A stretch of 64,000 nt of DNA from contig CAWHMD010000002.1 of NCBI GenBank assembly GCA_963830385.1, positions 372,001 through 436,000 of the forward strand, written 5' to 3'. Source of the stretch: Bog-532 sp963830385 (GTDB lineage: Bacteria > Actinomycetota > Actinomycetes > Streptosporangiales > Streptosporangiaceae). Shown here in pieces: positions 1-7,807 of this stretch; positions within the stretch are counted from its first letter, which is position 1; each line of letters opens with the position of its first letter. Made by a program: the position numbers and the translations under genes. A model generated the notes under the pieces. It was not told where the DNA came from. It did no database searches and saw only the letters and a list, made by a program, of their open reading frames with translations.

Positions 1-119
1 GGGCCGCCGAACTCGTGCATCCGCAGGTTCAGGTGCGTGTTGACCGACCAGCCGGACTTGTCGGTGGCGCCGACCAGGGCAATCGCGCGCGGATGGAACA
101 GCTCGCGCACCCCGGTCAT
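1..119 (-). CDS. acyl-CoA synthetase (NDP-forming)-like, N-terminal fragment at window edge
   Basis: Only the first 39 codons are in the window, starting at ATG 119. They read MTGVRELFHPRAIALVGAT and continue with a DKSGWSV segment. This is the typical start of the CoA-binding Rossmann domain of ADP/NDP-forming acyl-CoA synthetases. A G-rich stretch directly precedes the ATG. The gene lies 29 bp downstream of an acyl-CoA dehydrogenase on the same strand, so the two probably form a fatty or organic acyl-CoA catabolic operon. The family call rests on the N-terminus alone; the rest lies beyond the left edge. Confidence 0.7.
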   Translation of the reverse strand, partial: MTGVRELFHPRAIALVGATDKSGWSVNTHLNLRMHEFGG

Positions 120-148
120 CCCCCCGTCGTCTTGGCCGGAGGGCGCGT

Positions 149-1306
149 TCACTCCCCGATGCCACCCAGCCGGACGTGGCCCTTGAGCAGGTTGCGGGCG
201 ATCGTGCGGCGCTGGATCTCGTCGGTGCCCTCGTAGATGCGCAGCAGCCGCAGTTCGCGGTACCAGCGCTCGACCGGCAGCTCCTTGGTGTAACCCATGC
301 CGCCGTGGATCTGCATCACCCGGTCGACGACCTTGTTGGCCATCACCGCGCCGTCCAGCTTGGCGATGGAGGAGGCGTGGCGCCCGTCCATGCCCTCCTG
401 AACCCGCCAGGCCGCGTACAGGGTGAGCCACTTGGTGGATTCGATGTCGACCTCGGAGTCGGCGATCTGCCACTGGATGGCCTGGTAGTCGGCGATCGGG
501 TGACCCATCGAGACCCGGATCTTGGCGTAGTCGATGGCCATCTGCAGCAGCCGTTCGGCCGAGCCGATGGCGCGGGCCGGGATCAGGTACCGCCCCTGCC
601 GGATCCACTGCATGGCCAGCTCGAAGCCCTTGCCGGGCTCGCCCAGCATGGCGCTGGCGGGGACCCGCACGTCCTCGAACACCAGCGCGGCCGGGCCCCA
701 CTCCCCCATCGTCGGGATCGGCTCGGACTTCCAGCCCATGTCCCGGTCGACCAGGAAGCAGGTGATGCCCGCATCCGGCACGACCGCGAACACCATCACG
801 AAGTCGGCCTCGTTGCCGTTGGTGATGAACGTCTTCTCGCCGTTGATGACGTAGTCGCCGCCGTCCGGCCTGGCCGAGGCCCGGATGTTGCGCGCGTCCG
901 AGCCCGCGCCGGGCTCGGTGATCGCGAAGCAGGAGCGCCGCTCGCCCTCGATGGTCGGGATCAGGTAGCGCTGCTTCTGCTCCTCGTTGGCGGCGTAGAG
1001 GATGTTGTCGGCGTAGCCACCGAACGAGAACGGCACGAACGTCCGCCCGCACTCCATCATCAAGATCGCGGACATGACCGCGCCGAGGTTCATGCCGCCG
1101 TACTCCTCGGGGGTGTTCACGCCCCAGAAACCGCTGCGGCGGGCCTTGGCCTGCAGCTCGCGCAGGATGGAACGGTCGAGCCCGGGCTGCCCGGCCCGCT
1201 CGTTGCGCAGCACTTCGGGCTCCAGCGGCATGACTTCCTTCTCGATGAAGGACCGCACGGTGTCGCGGATCTGCCGTTCCTCATCGCTGAGCGAGAAGTC
1301 CACCAT
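149..1306 (-). CDS. acyl-CoA dehydrogenase
   Basis: 385 aa, full length for the family. It would catalyse FAD-dependent alpha,beta-dehydrogenation of an acyl-CoA in the cytoplasm. Visible signatures are the N-terminal helical domain, the FAITEPGAGSD flavin/substrate motif at residues 128-137, and the C-terminal RIYEGTDEIQ motif at 356-365, with Glu359 as the expected catalytic base. The start MVDFSLSDEE matches family N-termini. It is followed on the same strand by the acyl-CoA synthetase-like gene. The specific acyl substrate cannot be told from sequence. Confidence 0.93.
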   Translation of the reverse strand: MVDFSLSDEERQIRDTVRSFIEKEVMPLEPEVLRNERAGQPGLDRSILRELQAKARRSGFWGVNTPEEYGGMNLGAVMSAILMMECGRTFVPFSFGGYADNILYAANEEQKQRYLIPTIEGERRSCFAITEPGAGSDARNIRASARPDGGDYVINGEKTFITNGNEADFVMVFAVVPDAGITCFLVDRDMGWKSEPIPTMGEWGPAALVFEDVRVPASAMLGEPGKGFELAMQWIRQGRYLIPARAIGSAERLLQMAIDYAKIRVSMGHPIADYQAIQWQIADSEVDIESTKWLTLYAAWRVQEGMDGRHASSIAKLDGAVMANKVVDRVMQIHGGMGYTKELPVERWYRELRLLRIYEGTDEIQRRTIARNLLKGHVRLGGIGE

Positions 1307-1591
1307 CTGCCTGCCGGCCTTTCTTTCTGGAATCGGGCTCTAGTACTACCTCGACCCTGACGGTGGCGTGCTCAGTTGTCAAACCCCTCGCGATCGTGGC
1401 CGGTCCGTCCGAGGCCGGAAGAGACTGCGGGCCTGGCCGCCGTGACGCTGATCCCGGGGTTCGGGTACGTTTTCCCGCCGATACTGCGGTAAAAGGTACC
1501 CGCATCGGAAGTGCACACGCAGTACGGCCGACGCTGGCCGGTCACGGGAAATACATGTCCAGGGCAGGACAGCCCCCGCCGGAGGCAGGCC

Positions 1592-1853
1592 TCAGCTCGG
1601 GTAGTTGGCGGTACGGACGAAATCCACGTCGGGCAGGGCGACCTCGTGGCCCTGGTCGTCGACGAAGCCGACGTGCACGGGGCGGCCGGTGTCGTGGGCG
1701 CGGCGGACCACGGTGGGGCCACCGGGCGGCGGCAGGTGCTCGTCGCCCCACTGCTGGAGCGAGGCCAGCGCCACCCGCAACTCCTGGCCGACCGGGGTGA
1801 GCCGGTAGGCGTAGCGGCCGCGGCGGCCCGGCTCCTGATACGGCTCGCGGTAC
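1592..1853 (-). pseudogene. HxlR-type regulator, 3' remnant
   Basis: The last ~87 codons resemble the second half of an HxlR-family winged-helix regulator: the wing segment REPYQEPGRRGRYAYRLT, then LQQWGDEHL, ending NYPS. The N-terminal part with the recognition helix is missing. Upstream of about 1853 this frame turns into unrelated residues, and the opposite strand becomes coding for an SDR tail instead. HxlR genes are often divergent from SDR genes, so this looks like the truncated left partner of a former divergent pair. It is unlikely to bind DNA. Confidence 0.7.
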
Positions 1854-2036
1854 ATGGACACCGACATGGCCGCCCTCGTCACCTCACCCAAGCTCGACCC
1901 GGCGGTGGTGGCCAAGCTCGCCCTGGACGGGGTGGAAGCCGGCCAGCAGGAGGTGCTGGCCGACGACCTCAGCCAGCAGGTACAGCGCGGCCTGGCCGGT
2001 GGCGTGGCCACGCTGTACCCGCAGCTCGCTGGCTGA
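1851..2036 (+). pseudogene. short-chain dehydrogenase, 3' remnant
   Basis: About 61 codons from YMDTDMAALV to the stop at 2034-2036. They match the last part of classical SDR proteins: the T-D-M segment after the substrate loop, then a helix-rich tail ALDGVEAGQQEVLADDLS ending LYPQLAG. The NAD(P)-binding GxxxGxG and YxxxK catalytic parts are absent. The fragment begins within a few bases of where the opposite-strand HxlR fragment ends, so both genes lost their 5' ends and the shared promoter region. No ribosome site is evident. Confidence 0.68.
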
Positions 2037-2057
2037 GGCGGCGCTAGCTGAGCGGCG

Positions 2058-3101
2058 CTAGCTGAGGCGGCGGCGGATCATCCAGAAGCAGGCCCAGGCC
2101 AGCAGGATCGCGACGGTCAGGTAGATGCCGAACTCGATCGACTGGAACGTCCAGTAGCGGCTGCCGGGCTGGTAGGTGACCACGGACTTGAGGTTCTTCT
2201 TGGCCAGCGCGCTGAAGCAGGCGTTGGGTCCGCTGTTGCTCGGCTGGCAGGCCTGCGGCATCGTGCCGAGCGAGGTCGAGCCGGACGCCGTGGTGACCTG
2301 GCTGGAGATGATCCAGGCGCCCGCGGGCGCGTCCGCCTGGCCGACGAAAACGTTCTTGATCTGCTGGTTGCTAGCGCTGACGTCGAGCCCCTGGATGTCG
2401 CTGGCGGTGACCGCCATGGTCGACCGGACCGGGCTCATCAGGTGCGGCCGGATGGCCAGGGGGAAGACGATCTGGACGGCGAGGATCACCGCCAGCGTGA
2501 CCCCCATGGCCGGCACGGTGCGCCGGATCAGCAGCCCGACCAGCACCCCGAGCGCGAACGCGAACGCCGCGTAGCCGATCGGCGCGATGCCGCGGGTGCC
2601 GAAGTCGAGCGGGAAGAACCGGTCCTGGAAGCCGCCGGCCCCGTTGAGCGCGGCCGCCTGCTCGATCGGGCTGCCCCACCAGCCCAGGAACAGGCTGAAC
2701 AGCCCGGTCAGCGCCATGGCGGCCAGGCCGACGATGCCGAGCTTGACCGCGAGCCAGCGCTCGCGGGTGACGGTCTGGTTCCAGGCCAGCCGGTAGGTGC
2801 CGGTCTCGATCTCGCGGGCAACCAGCGGCGCGCCCCAGAACAGGCCGATCAGGCCGGGCAGGAGGACGATCAGCAGCGCCCCGAGCAGGAAGATCAGGTG
2901 GTACGGCGTCCCGGCGTCCAGGCCGTTGAGGAAGTTGCCGGCGTCCTGGGCGCAATTGCTGTGGCAGCTGGCGAAGCTGCTGTTCCGGTACAGGGTGACC
3001 AGGTGCGGGCCGGTGCCCAGGAGCACCAGGCTGAAGGCGCCCACCAGGGCCGTCATCACGATCGTCGGGAAACGGAACTGGCGCCAGGTAAGCCAGATCA
3101 T
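2058..3101 (-). CDS. ABC transporter permease
   Basis: 347 aa integral membrane protein with about six hydrophobic segments: near residues 12-32, 75-95, 125-145, two between 175 and 215, and one at 320-340. A large extracytoplasmic loop before the last segment contains a Cys-rich stretch. The motif REIETGTYRLAWNQTVTRERW in the first half is typical of ABC-2-type permeases. The start overlaps the ATPase gene stop by 4 bp, so the pair is translationally coupled. Likely an exporter controlled by the GntR gene of the same operon; substrate unknown. Confidence 0.85.
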   Translation of the reverse strand: MIWLTWRQFRFPTIVMTALVGAFSLVLLGTGPHLVTLYRNSSFASCHSNCAQDAGNFLNGLDAGTPYHLIFLLGALLIVLLPGLIGLFWGAPLVAREIETGTYRLAWNQTVTRERWLAVKLGIVGLAAMALTGLFSLFLGWWGSPIEQAAALNGAGGFQDRFFPLDFGTRGIAPIGYAAFAFALGVLVGLLIRRTVPAMGVTLAVILAVQIVFPLAIRPHLMSPVRSTMAVTASDIQGLDVSASNQQIKNVFVGQADAPAGAWIISSQVTTASGSTSLGTMPQACQPSNSGPNACFSALAKKNLKSVVTYQPGSRYWTFQSIEFGIYLTVAILLAWACFWMIRRRLS

Positions 3102-3991
3102 CGCTGTACCTCCAGGACGGGGCGGGCCGAGCCATGGCCGTTCGCGGCCTGGCTCATGTAGGCCAGCACCAGATCTTCCAGGTTGAGCTGCTCGACGGTC
3201 CAGGCCGGGTCGAGCACCGGATGGCGGGTCTGGACGATCAGCGTGCTCTGCCGGTCGGTGTGGCTGGCCTGGATGACCAGCTGGTCGCTGGGCAGCGAGG
3301 CCGGGTCCCGGCGGGGGCCGATCAGCCGGTGGTGGCTGGCGATCAGCGCGTCCACGTCGCCCGCGATCTGCACCCGTGAGGCCGCGAGCACGACGAGGTA
3401 GTCACAGACCCGCTCCAGGTCACTGACCAGGTGAGAGGAGAGGATCACGCTGACCTCGTGCTCGGCCACCGCCTCCATCAGGTCCTGCAGGAACTCGCGC
3501 CGGGCGAGCGGGTCGAGGCTGGCCACCGGCTCGTCCAGGATCAGCAGCCGGGGCCGCTTGGCGATGGCCAGGGTCAGGGCGAGCTGGGCGCGCTGTCCCC
3601 CGGACAGCTTGCCCGCCCGCTGGCCCGGGTCGAGGCCGAGCCGCTCGATGCGCTTGGCGGCGTAGCCGGCGTCCCAGCCCGGGTTCAGGTGGGCACCGAA
3701 GCGCAGGTGGTCGGCCACGCTCAGGCCCGCGTAGACCGGGGTGTCCTGGGCCACGAAGCCGACCCTGGCCAGCTGGGCGGGCCCGCTCGCGGGCTGGCCG
3801 TCGAGCACGGTGACGGTGCCGGCGTCCGGGGCCAGCAGGCCCACCGCCAGGTGCAGCAGGGTGGTCTTGCCGGCTCCGTTCGGGCCGACCAACCCGGCGA
3901 CCTTGCCCTCGGGAATCTGCAGCGAGCAATCGCGGAGCGCCCACCGCTGCCGGTAGCGCTTGCCGAGCCCGCTGGCGTGCAGCGCGGTCAT
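3098..3991 (-). CDS. ABC transporter ATP-binding protein
   Basis: 297 aa. Walker A GPNGAGKTT at residues 38-46, signature LSGGQRAQ, Walker B LLILDEPVASLDP and the switch His in the SSHL segment are all present. The C-terminal ~80 residues follow the nucleotide-binding domain and end in a Gln/Arg tail. Stop and start overlaps of 4 bp with both neighbours make GntR-ATPase-permease one polycistron. It energises the permease at 2058-3101. Confidence 0.93.
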   Translation of the reverse strand: MTALHASGLGKRYRQRWALRDCSLQIPEGKVAGLVGPNGAGKTTLLHLAVGLLAPDAGTVTVLDGQPASGPAQLARVGFVAQDTPVYAGLSVADHLRFGAHLNPGWDAGYAAKRIERLGLDPGQRAGKLSGGQRAQLALTLAIAKRPRLLILDEPVASLDPLARREFLQDLMEAVAEHEVSVILSSHLVSDLERVCDYLVVLAASRVQIAGDVDALIASHHRLIGPRRDPASLPSDQLVIQASHTDRQSTLIVQTRHPVLDPAWTVEQLNLEDLVLAYMSQAANGHGSARPVLEVQR

Positions 3992-4386
3992 GCTATGTCC
4001 TCCTCGGAAGAGGCAGTGGACCGAAAGGTGGCCAGAAAGAGGGCCTCGATGCTTTCTTCGTCGAGACCGGAGCGACGGGCCTTGATGAGCCAGCGCCGGA
4101 GCTCCCGGCGCAGCGGCTCCTGGGCGGCCAGCAACGGGCCGTCGAGGGTCCCGGTCACGAACGTGCCGCGGCCGGGCCGGGCGGCGACCAGCCCCTGGTA
4201 CTCCAGCTCGCGGTAGGCCTTGAGCACGGTGTTGGGGTTGATGGCGAGCCCCGAGGCGGCCTCCTTGACCGTCGGCAGCTGCTCGCCCTCGCGCAGCAGA
4301 TCCAGCCGCAGGGCGTTCCGCACCTGGTGGATGAGCTGCAGGTACGGGGCTACGCCGGAGCGAGCGTCCAGATGGAACTCAATCAA
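3988..4386 (-). CDS. GntR family regulator, YtrA subfamily
   Basis: 132 aa: an N-terminal winged helix (QLIHQVRNALRLDLLREGEQLPT, then the recognition segment NPNTVLKAYREL) plus a short C-terminal dimerisation helix. This short layout is that of YtrA-type GntR proteins, which repress ABC-transporter operons they belong to. I choose a TTG start at 4386 because AGAGGA lies 5 bases upstream; no ATG is available in frame. A promoter and a palindrome sit directly upstream (see next entry), which suggests autorepression. Confidence 0.88.
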   Translation of the reverse strand: MIEFHLDARSGVAPYLQLIHQVRNALRLDLLREGEQLPTVKEAASGLAINPNTVLKAYRELEYQGLVAARPGRGTFVTGTLDGPLLAAQEPLRRELRRWLIKARRSGLDEESIEALFLATFRSTASSEEDIA

Positions 4387-4403
4387 TTGAATCCTCTATT
4401 CAT

Positions 4404-4448
4404 CTAGTTGCCTAGCACATTAGATTCCTGTGGTGATGTGTCTGTCAA
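4404..4448 (-). promoter_or_regulatory. promoter and candidate GntR operator of the ABC operon
   Basis: Reading the minus strand, TTGACA (4448-4443) is followed after 18 bases by TCTAAT (4424-4419), a good housekeeping-sigma promoter. Just downstream, 4415-4404 reads CTAGGCAACTAG, a CTAG-N4-CTAG palindrome placed where a repressor would block initiation. The TTG start of the GntR gene follows 17 bases later. Confidence 0.6.
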
Positions 4449-4493
4449 GGCCCGATCCGTGACCGGTTCGCGCCCAGCGGTTAAAATCCGTGC

Positions 4494-5935
4494 ATGCCCG
4501 GCACCCCGACCCTGGCCCGGGCGCTCGTGGCGGTGACGGTGCTGGCCGCGCTGGTGGCCACCGCGCTGACCGGGACCGGCTTCCGCGGACTGTCCCGCGG
4601 CGCCCGCGCCCCCACCTCCCTGACCGAGGGCATCGCCCAGGATTCGTGCGGGTCGCAGCAGGTCGTCGTGGTGCCGCCGGACAAGAACGTGAGCTACGAC
4701 GGGGACGAGAGCGTACGGCTGGCCGGCCGGTGCACGGCCGGTGTCAACACGGGTGCGGCCGGCACCAGCGTGGGCGCGCGGTGGCTGGGGGCGGGCACGA
4801 TCCCGGGCACCGGCCCGGTGCTGCGGTCGATGGCGGAACGGGCGCTGCTCGACCTGTACCTGTCGGTCCAGCCGGACGGCGCGGTGGTGGCGGGCTACTA
4901 CCACGGCTGGGACTACGCCTGGCCGCGCGACTCGAGCTGGGTCGCGGTGGCGCTGGCGGTGACCGGGCACGGCGCGGACGCGCTGCGGGTGCTCCGGTTC
5001 CTGGGCCAGGAGCAGAACCGCAACGGCACCTGGGCCGCGCGGTACCAGACCAACGGCAGCGGACCGGTGCTGGACGGCCGGCCGGCGGAGCTGGACGCGG
5101 TGGGCTGGGTGCCGTGGGCGGTGTGGTCCTGGTACCAGGCGGCGCTGGCGGGGCTGGCGGGGGCGCCGCGGTGCGGCAGCAGCTGGCCGGGCTGTGGCCG
5201 ATGGTCAACGCAGCGGCCGGCGCGGCCGAGCGGTCGCTCACGCCGGACGGGCTGCCCGGGCCGGCCACCGACTACTGGGAGCACGGCAGCCAGGTCACCC
5301 TGGGCACGACCGCCCCGCTGCTGACCGGGCTGCGGGCGGCCGCCGACATCGCCGCCGCGCTGGGCCGGACCGGCGCCAGCCAGCGCTGGGGGGCGGTCGC
5401 GAGCCGGCTGGGCACGGCCGTGCAGGCGTCGTTCGGCTGCTACGGCGACAACCGGCTACCGCGCGACTCGTCCGGCCCGGACGCCGCGATCACCTGGCTC
5501 GGCCCGCCGTTCGGCCCGGCCAGTGCGGCCCTGGAGCGAAACGAGCAGGCCGCCCAGCGGGCGCTCACGCTGCCTAACGGCGGGCTGCTGCCCGGCACCG
5601 ACTGGCCCGGCAACCTCAGCACCGCCTGGACGGCGGAGACCGCGTTCTTCGCGCTGTCCGACGCCGAGACCGGTCAGCACGCGGGCGCGTCCACGCTGCT
5701 GGACTGGCTGGCCGCGCACCGCACCACCCTCGGCGTGCTGCCCGAACAGGTCGACGCGGCCGGGCGGGCGGGGTCGGTGGCCCCGCTGGCGTGGACCGAC
5801 GCCGCCGTGCTGCTGACGCTGGTGGCCCAGTCGGGAGGGCAGCCGTTGCCGGCCACGGCGGTGCCCGCGCAGGAGAAAGGGGCAGCCGCCGTGCGCGACT
5901 GCCCCTTGCCTCCGCTGACGGTGGTAGGCCGCTGA
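4494..5935 (+). pseudogene. GH15 glucoamylase-like secreted protein, frameshifted
   Basis: Starts at ATG 4494 with a hydrophobic anchor at residues 8-28. The WDYAWPRDSSW motif (139-149) and the AELDAVGWVPWAVW motif near 198-211 are those of family 15 glucoamylases. The reading frame shifts by -1 at a run of five G (5159-5163). Downstream, the other frame continues the fold through VLPEQVD to the stop at 5935, so both halves are well preserved and together make about 480 aa. One extra G would restore a complete enzyme for alpha-glucan hydrolysis at the cell surface. This is either a recent mutation or a base-calling error. Confidence 0.75.
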
Positions 5936-5939
5936 CCGG

Positions 5940-6971
5940 CTACCAGAACCAGTGGTGGTGATGGTGCCGGGTGCTGGTCCCAGCCCCGGCCCCGATGGCG
6001 GTCGTGCTGGGCCCGGTGCTGGCCGGCGTGGTCGGCGCGGTGCTGCCGGACGGGGCCGGGCTGCCGGACGGCGCCGGTGACCCGCCGCCGGTGGTGGCGC
6101 CCCCACCGCCGAACGTCACCGAGAAGGCGTTGCCGCCGGTCAGCGCCGACGGGGTGGCCTCGGTGACGCCGTTGGCGGACACCATGGTCAGCGAGTCGGC
6201 GTTGGCGTTCCCGATCGGCGCGTTGTTGGCGTTGGCATTGGTGAAGCTGACCGTGCCGAAGTTCGACAGCGGCAGCACCCCGTTCTGGCTGCTGGGCGCC
6301 TCGGCGATGATCTCGGCCGACCCGAGCTGGGCGGTCTGCGAGGTCTGCTGGGTGGTCTGGGTCCAGTTCCCGGTCTGGTCGCTCAGGGTCAGCGTGAACG
6401 CGCCGCCGCCGTTGGCGGTGACCGAGGCGCTCATCGCGTCACCCGGCTTGACCGGCTGGTTGTAGAACACCGGAGCAGCCGGGAACATCTCCCACCAGCC
6501 CTGGTAGGAGGCGGCGCCGCCGTTGCAGTCGGCCTCGGTGCCGGTCTGCTCCACGCTCTGGGTACCGTCGCCGTCGAGACCGACCCAGAAGCTGGAGAAC
6601 GTCTGCTGGCCGGAACAGGTCACGGTGGACTGCGTCCAGGACGAGGACACGCTGGTGAAGGTGCCAGCCTGGCCCGCCGCCGCGTATCCGGCCCAGTTCG
6701 TGGACGTGGCCGCCGCGTTGGCCGAGTTGGACGTGCCGGTGATACCCAGCGCCTGCTGGCCCTGCGCGCCGCCGGTCATCGGGTAGCCGCCGCGGCCGAA
6801 GCCGCCCATCGGCATGCCGCCCTCATAACTGACCGGCTTGGCTCCGAGCTGGGCCGCCGGGTGGGTGCCGGCCTGAGTGAGCAGGACGGCGGCCGCGGCC
6901 ACCGGGACACAGGCTCCCGCCGCGACCAGGTACAGGCGGCGCTTGTTCCGTTGGTTTCTCCGCTGTCTCAC
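5940..6971 (-). CDS. secreted G1-family glutamic endopeptidase
   Basis: 343 aa. A basic N-terminus and hydrophobic segment (residues 13-31) form a signal peptide or anchor. A Gly/Met-rich linker (50-75) leads to the eqolisin-like domain from about 88: STNWAGYAAAG, WVGLDGDGTQSVEQTG, YQGWWEMFPA and AEIIAEAPSS. By family comparison Gln142 and Glu224 would be the catalytic pair. A Ser/Pro/Thr-rich tail follows, ending RHHHHHWFW. It converges on the glucoamylase-like gene with 4 bp between stops. Acid-active extracellular proteolysis is the family role. Confidence 0.85.
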   Translation of the reverse strand: MRQRRNQRNKRRLYLVAAGACVPVAAAAVLLTQAGTHPAAQLGAKPVSYEGGMPMGGFGRGGYPMTGGAQGQQALGITGTSNSANAAATSTNWAGYAAAGQAGTFTSVSSSWTQSTVTCSGQQTFSSFWVGLDGDGTQSVEQTGTEADCNGGAASYQGWWEMFPAAPVFYNQPVKPGDAMSASVTANGGGAFTLTLSDQTGNWTQTTQQTSQTAQLGSAEIIAEAPSSQNGVLPLSNFGTVSFTNANANNAPIGNANADSLTMVSANGVTEATPSALTGGNAFSVTFGGGGATTGGGSPAPSGSPAPSGSTAPTTPASTGPSTTAIGAGAGTSTRHHHHHWFW

Positions 6972-7129
6972 GGCTCCGCGAGCTCCTTTCGAGGTCCGTG
7001 CGAGGTCCCGGCCCGCTCAGGTCTGTTACACGCTAGAGACATCGAGGCGGAGAAATCGGGCAGGCCGGGCAGCGTTAGACATCGTTAAGAAATGGGATAA
7101 CGCTGTTGAGAAATGGGCACCAGCGACGT

Positions 7130-7165
7130 GAAACGCTGCGTAACACAGGGTTACCCTTACTTAAC
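7130..7165 (+). promoter_or_regulatory. candidate GlnR-type binding site upstream of urease operon
   Basis: Four half-site-like pentamers at helical spacing: GAAAC (7130), GTAAC (7140), GTTAC (7150) and TTAAC (7161), starting 58 bases before ureA. GlnR boxes in actinomycetes alternate GTnAC and GAAAC with about 6-base gaps, and urease is a known nitrogen-regulated target. The match is imperfect. Two direct TTRAGAAATGGG copies lie further upstream (7085-7096 and 7106-7117). Confidence 0.4.
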
Positions 7166-7187
7166 AAGCTCACGTTAGGGTTCCGGC

Positions 7188-7490
7188 ATGCTGATTTCGC
7201 CGCACGAACAGGAACGGCTGCTGATCCACGTGGCGGCCGGCCTGGCTCGGGACCGGCGGGCGCGCGGGCTCCAGCTGAACTACCCGGAGACGGTCGCGGT
7301 GATCACCTCGTTCCTGCTCGAGCGGGCGCGGGACGGCCTCGGGGTGGCCGAGCTGATGCAGGCGGGGCGCACCGTGCTGACCCGGGACGACGTGATGGAC
7401 GGGGTCCCCGAGATGCTGACCGAGGTCCAGGTCGAGGCGACCTTCCCGGACGGGACCAAGCTCGTCACCGTGCACGAGCCGATCCCGTAG
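7188..7490 (+). CDS. ureA: urease subunit gamma
   Basis: 100 aa, normal size. It begins MLISPHEQERLLIHVAAGLA and carries LNYPETVAVITSFLLERARDG and the TRDDVMDGVPEML segment, all strongly conserved in UreA. First structural gene of the ureABCFGD operon. It builds the (alpha-beta-gamma)3 cytoplasmic urease that hydrolyses urea to ammonia and carbamate. ureB follows 11 bases later. Confidence 0.97.
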   Translation: MLISPHEQERLLIHVAAGLARDRRARGLQLNYPETVAVITSFLLERARDGLGVAELMQAGRTVLTRDDVMDGVPEMLTEVQVEATFPDGTKLVTVHEPIP

Positions 7491-7501
7491 GCGGTGGTCC
7501 C

Positions 7502-7807
7502 GTGATCCCCGGCGAGATCATCCCCGGCGAGGGCCCGGTGCGGCTGAACGAGGGCCGCCCGGTGCGCACCCTGCTCGTGGTCAACACCGGCGACCGGCCG
7601 GTCCAGGTCGGTTCGCACTACCACTTCGCCCAGGCCAACCCGGCCCTGTCGTTCGACCGGGAGGCGGCCCGGGGACACCGGCTGGACGTCCCGGCCGGCA
7701 CCGCGATCCGGTTCGAGCCGGGAGTGCAGCGGGAGGTCGCCCTGGTCCCGCTGGCCGGGGCCCGGGTGGTGCCGGGCCTGCGCCTGGAGGGGGGCCTGAA
7801 TGGCTGA
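7502..7807 (+). CDS. ureB: urease subunit beta
   Basis: 101 aa from GTG 7502. It opens IPGEIIPGEGPVRLNEGRP and contains NTGDRPVQVGSHYHFAQANPAL and the RFEPGVQREVALVPLAG stretch diagnostic of UreB. The GTG is preferred over in-frame upstream codons because the canonical N-terminus begins here, 11 bases after ureA. The stop overlaps the ureC start by 8 bp. Confidence 0.96.
   Translation: MIPGEIIPGEGPVRLNEGRPVRTLLVVNTGDRPVQVGSHYHFAQANPALSFDREAARGHRLDVPAGTAIRFEPGVQREVALVPLAGARVVPGLRLEGGLNG

Noticed and set aside
1341..1348. TAGTACTA palindrome upstream of the acyl-CoA dehydrogenase as a regulator site
   Set aside because: Eight bases alone are too short to support a call, and no regulator is adjacent.
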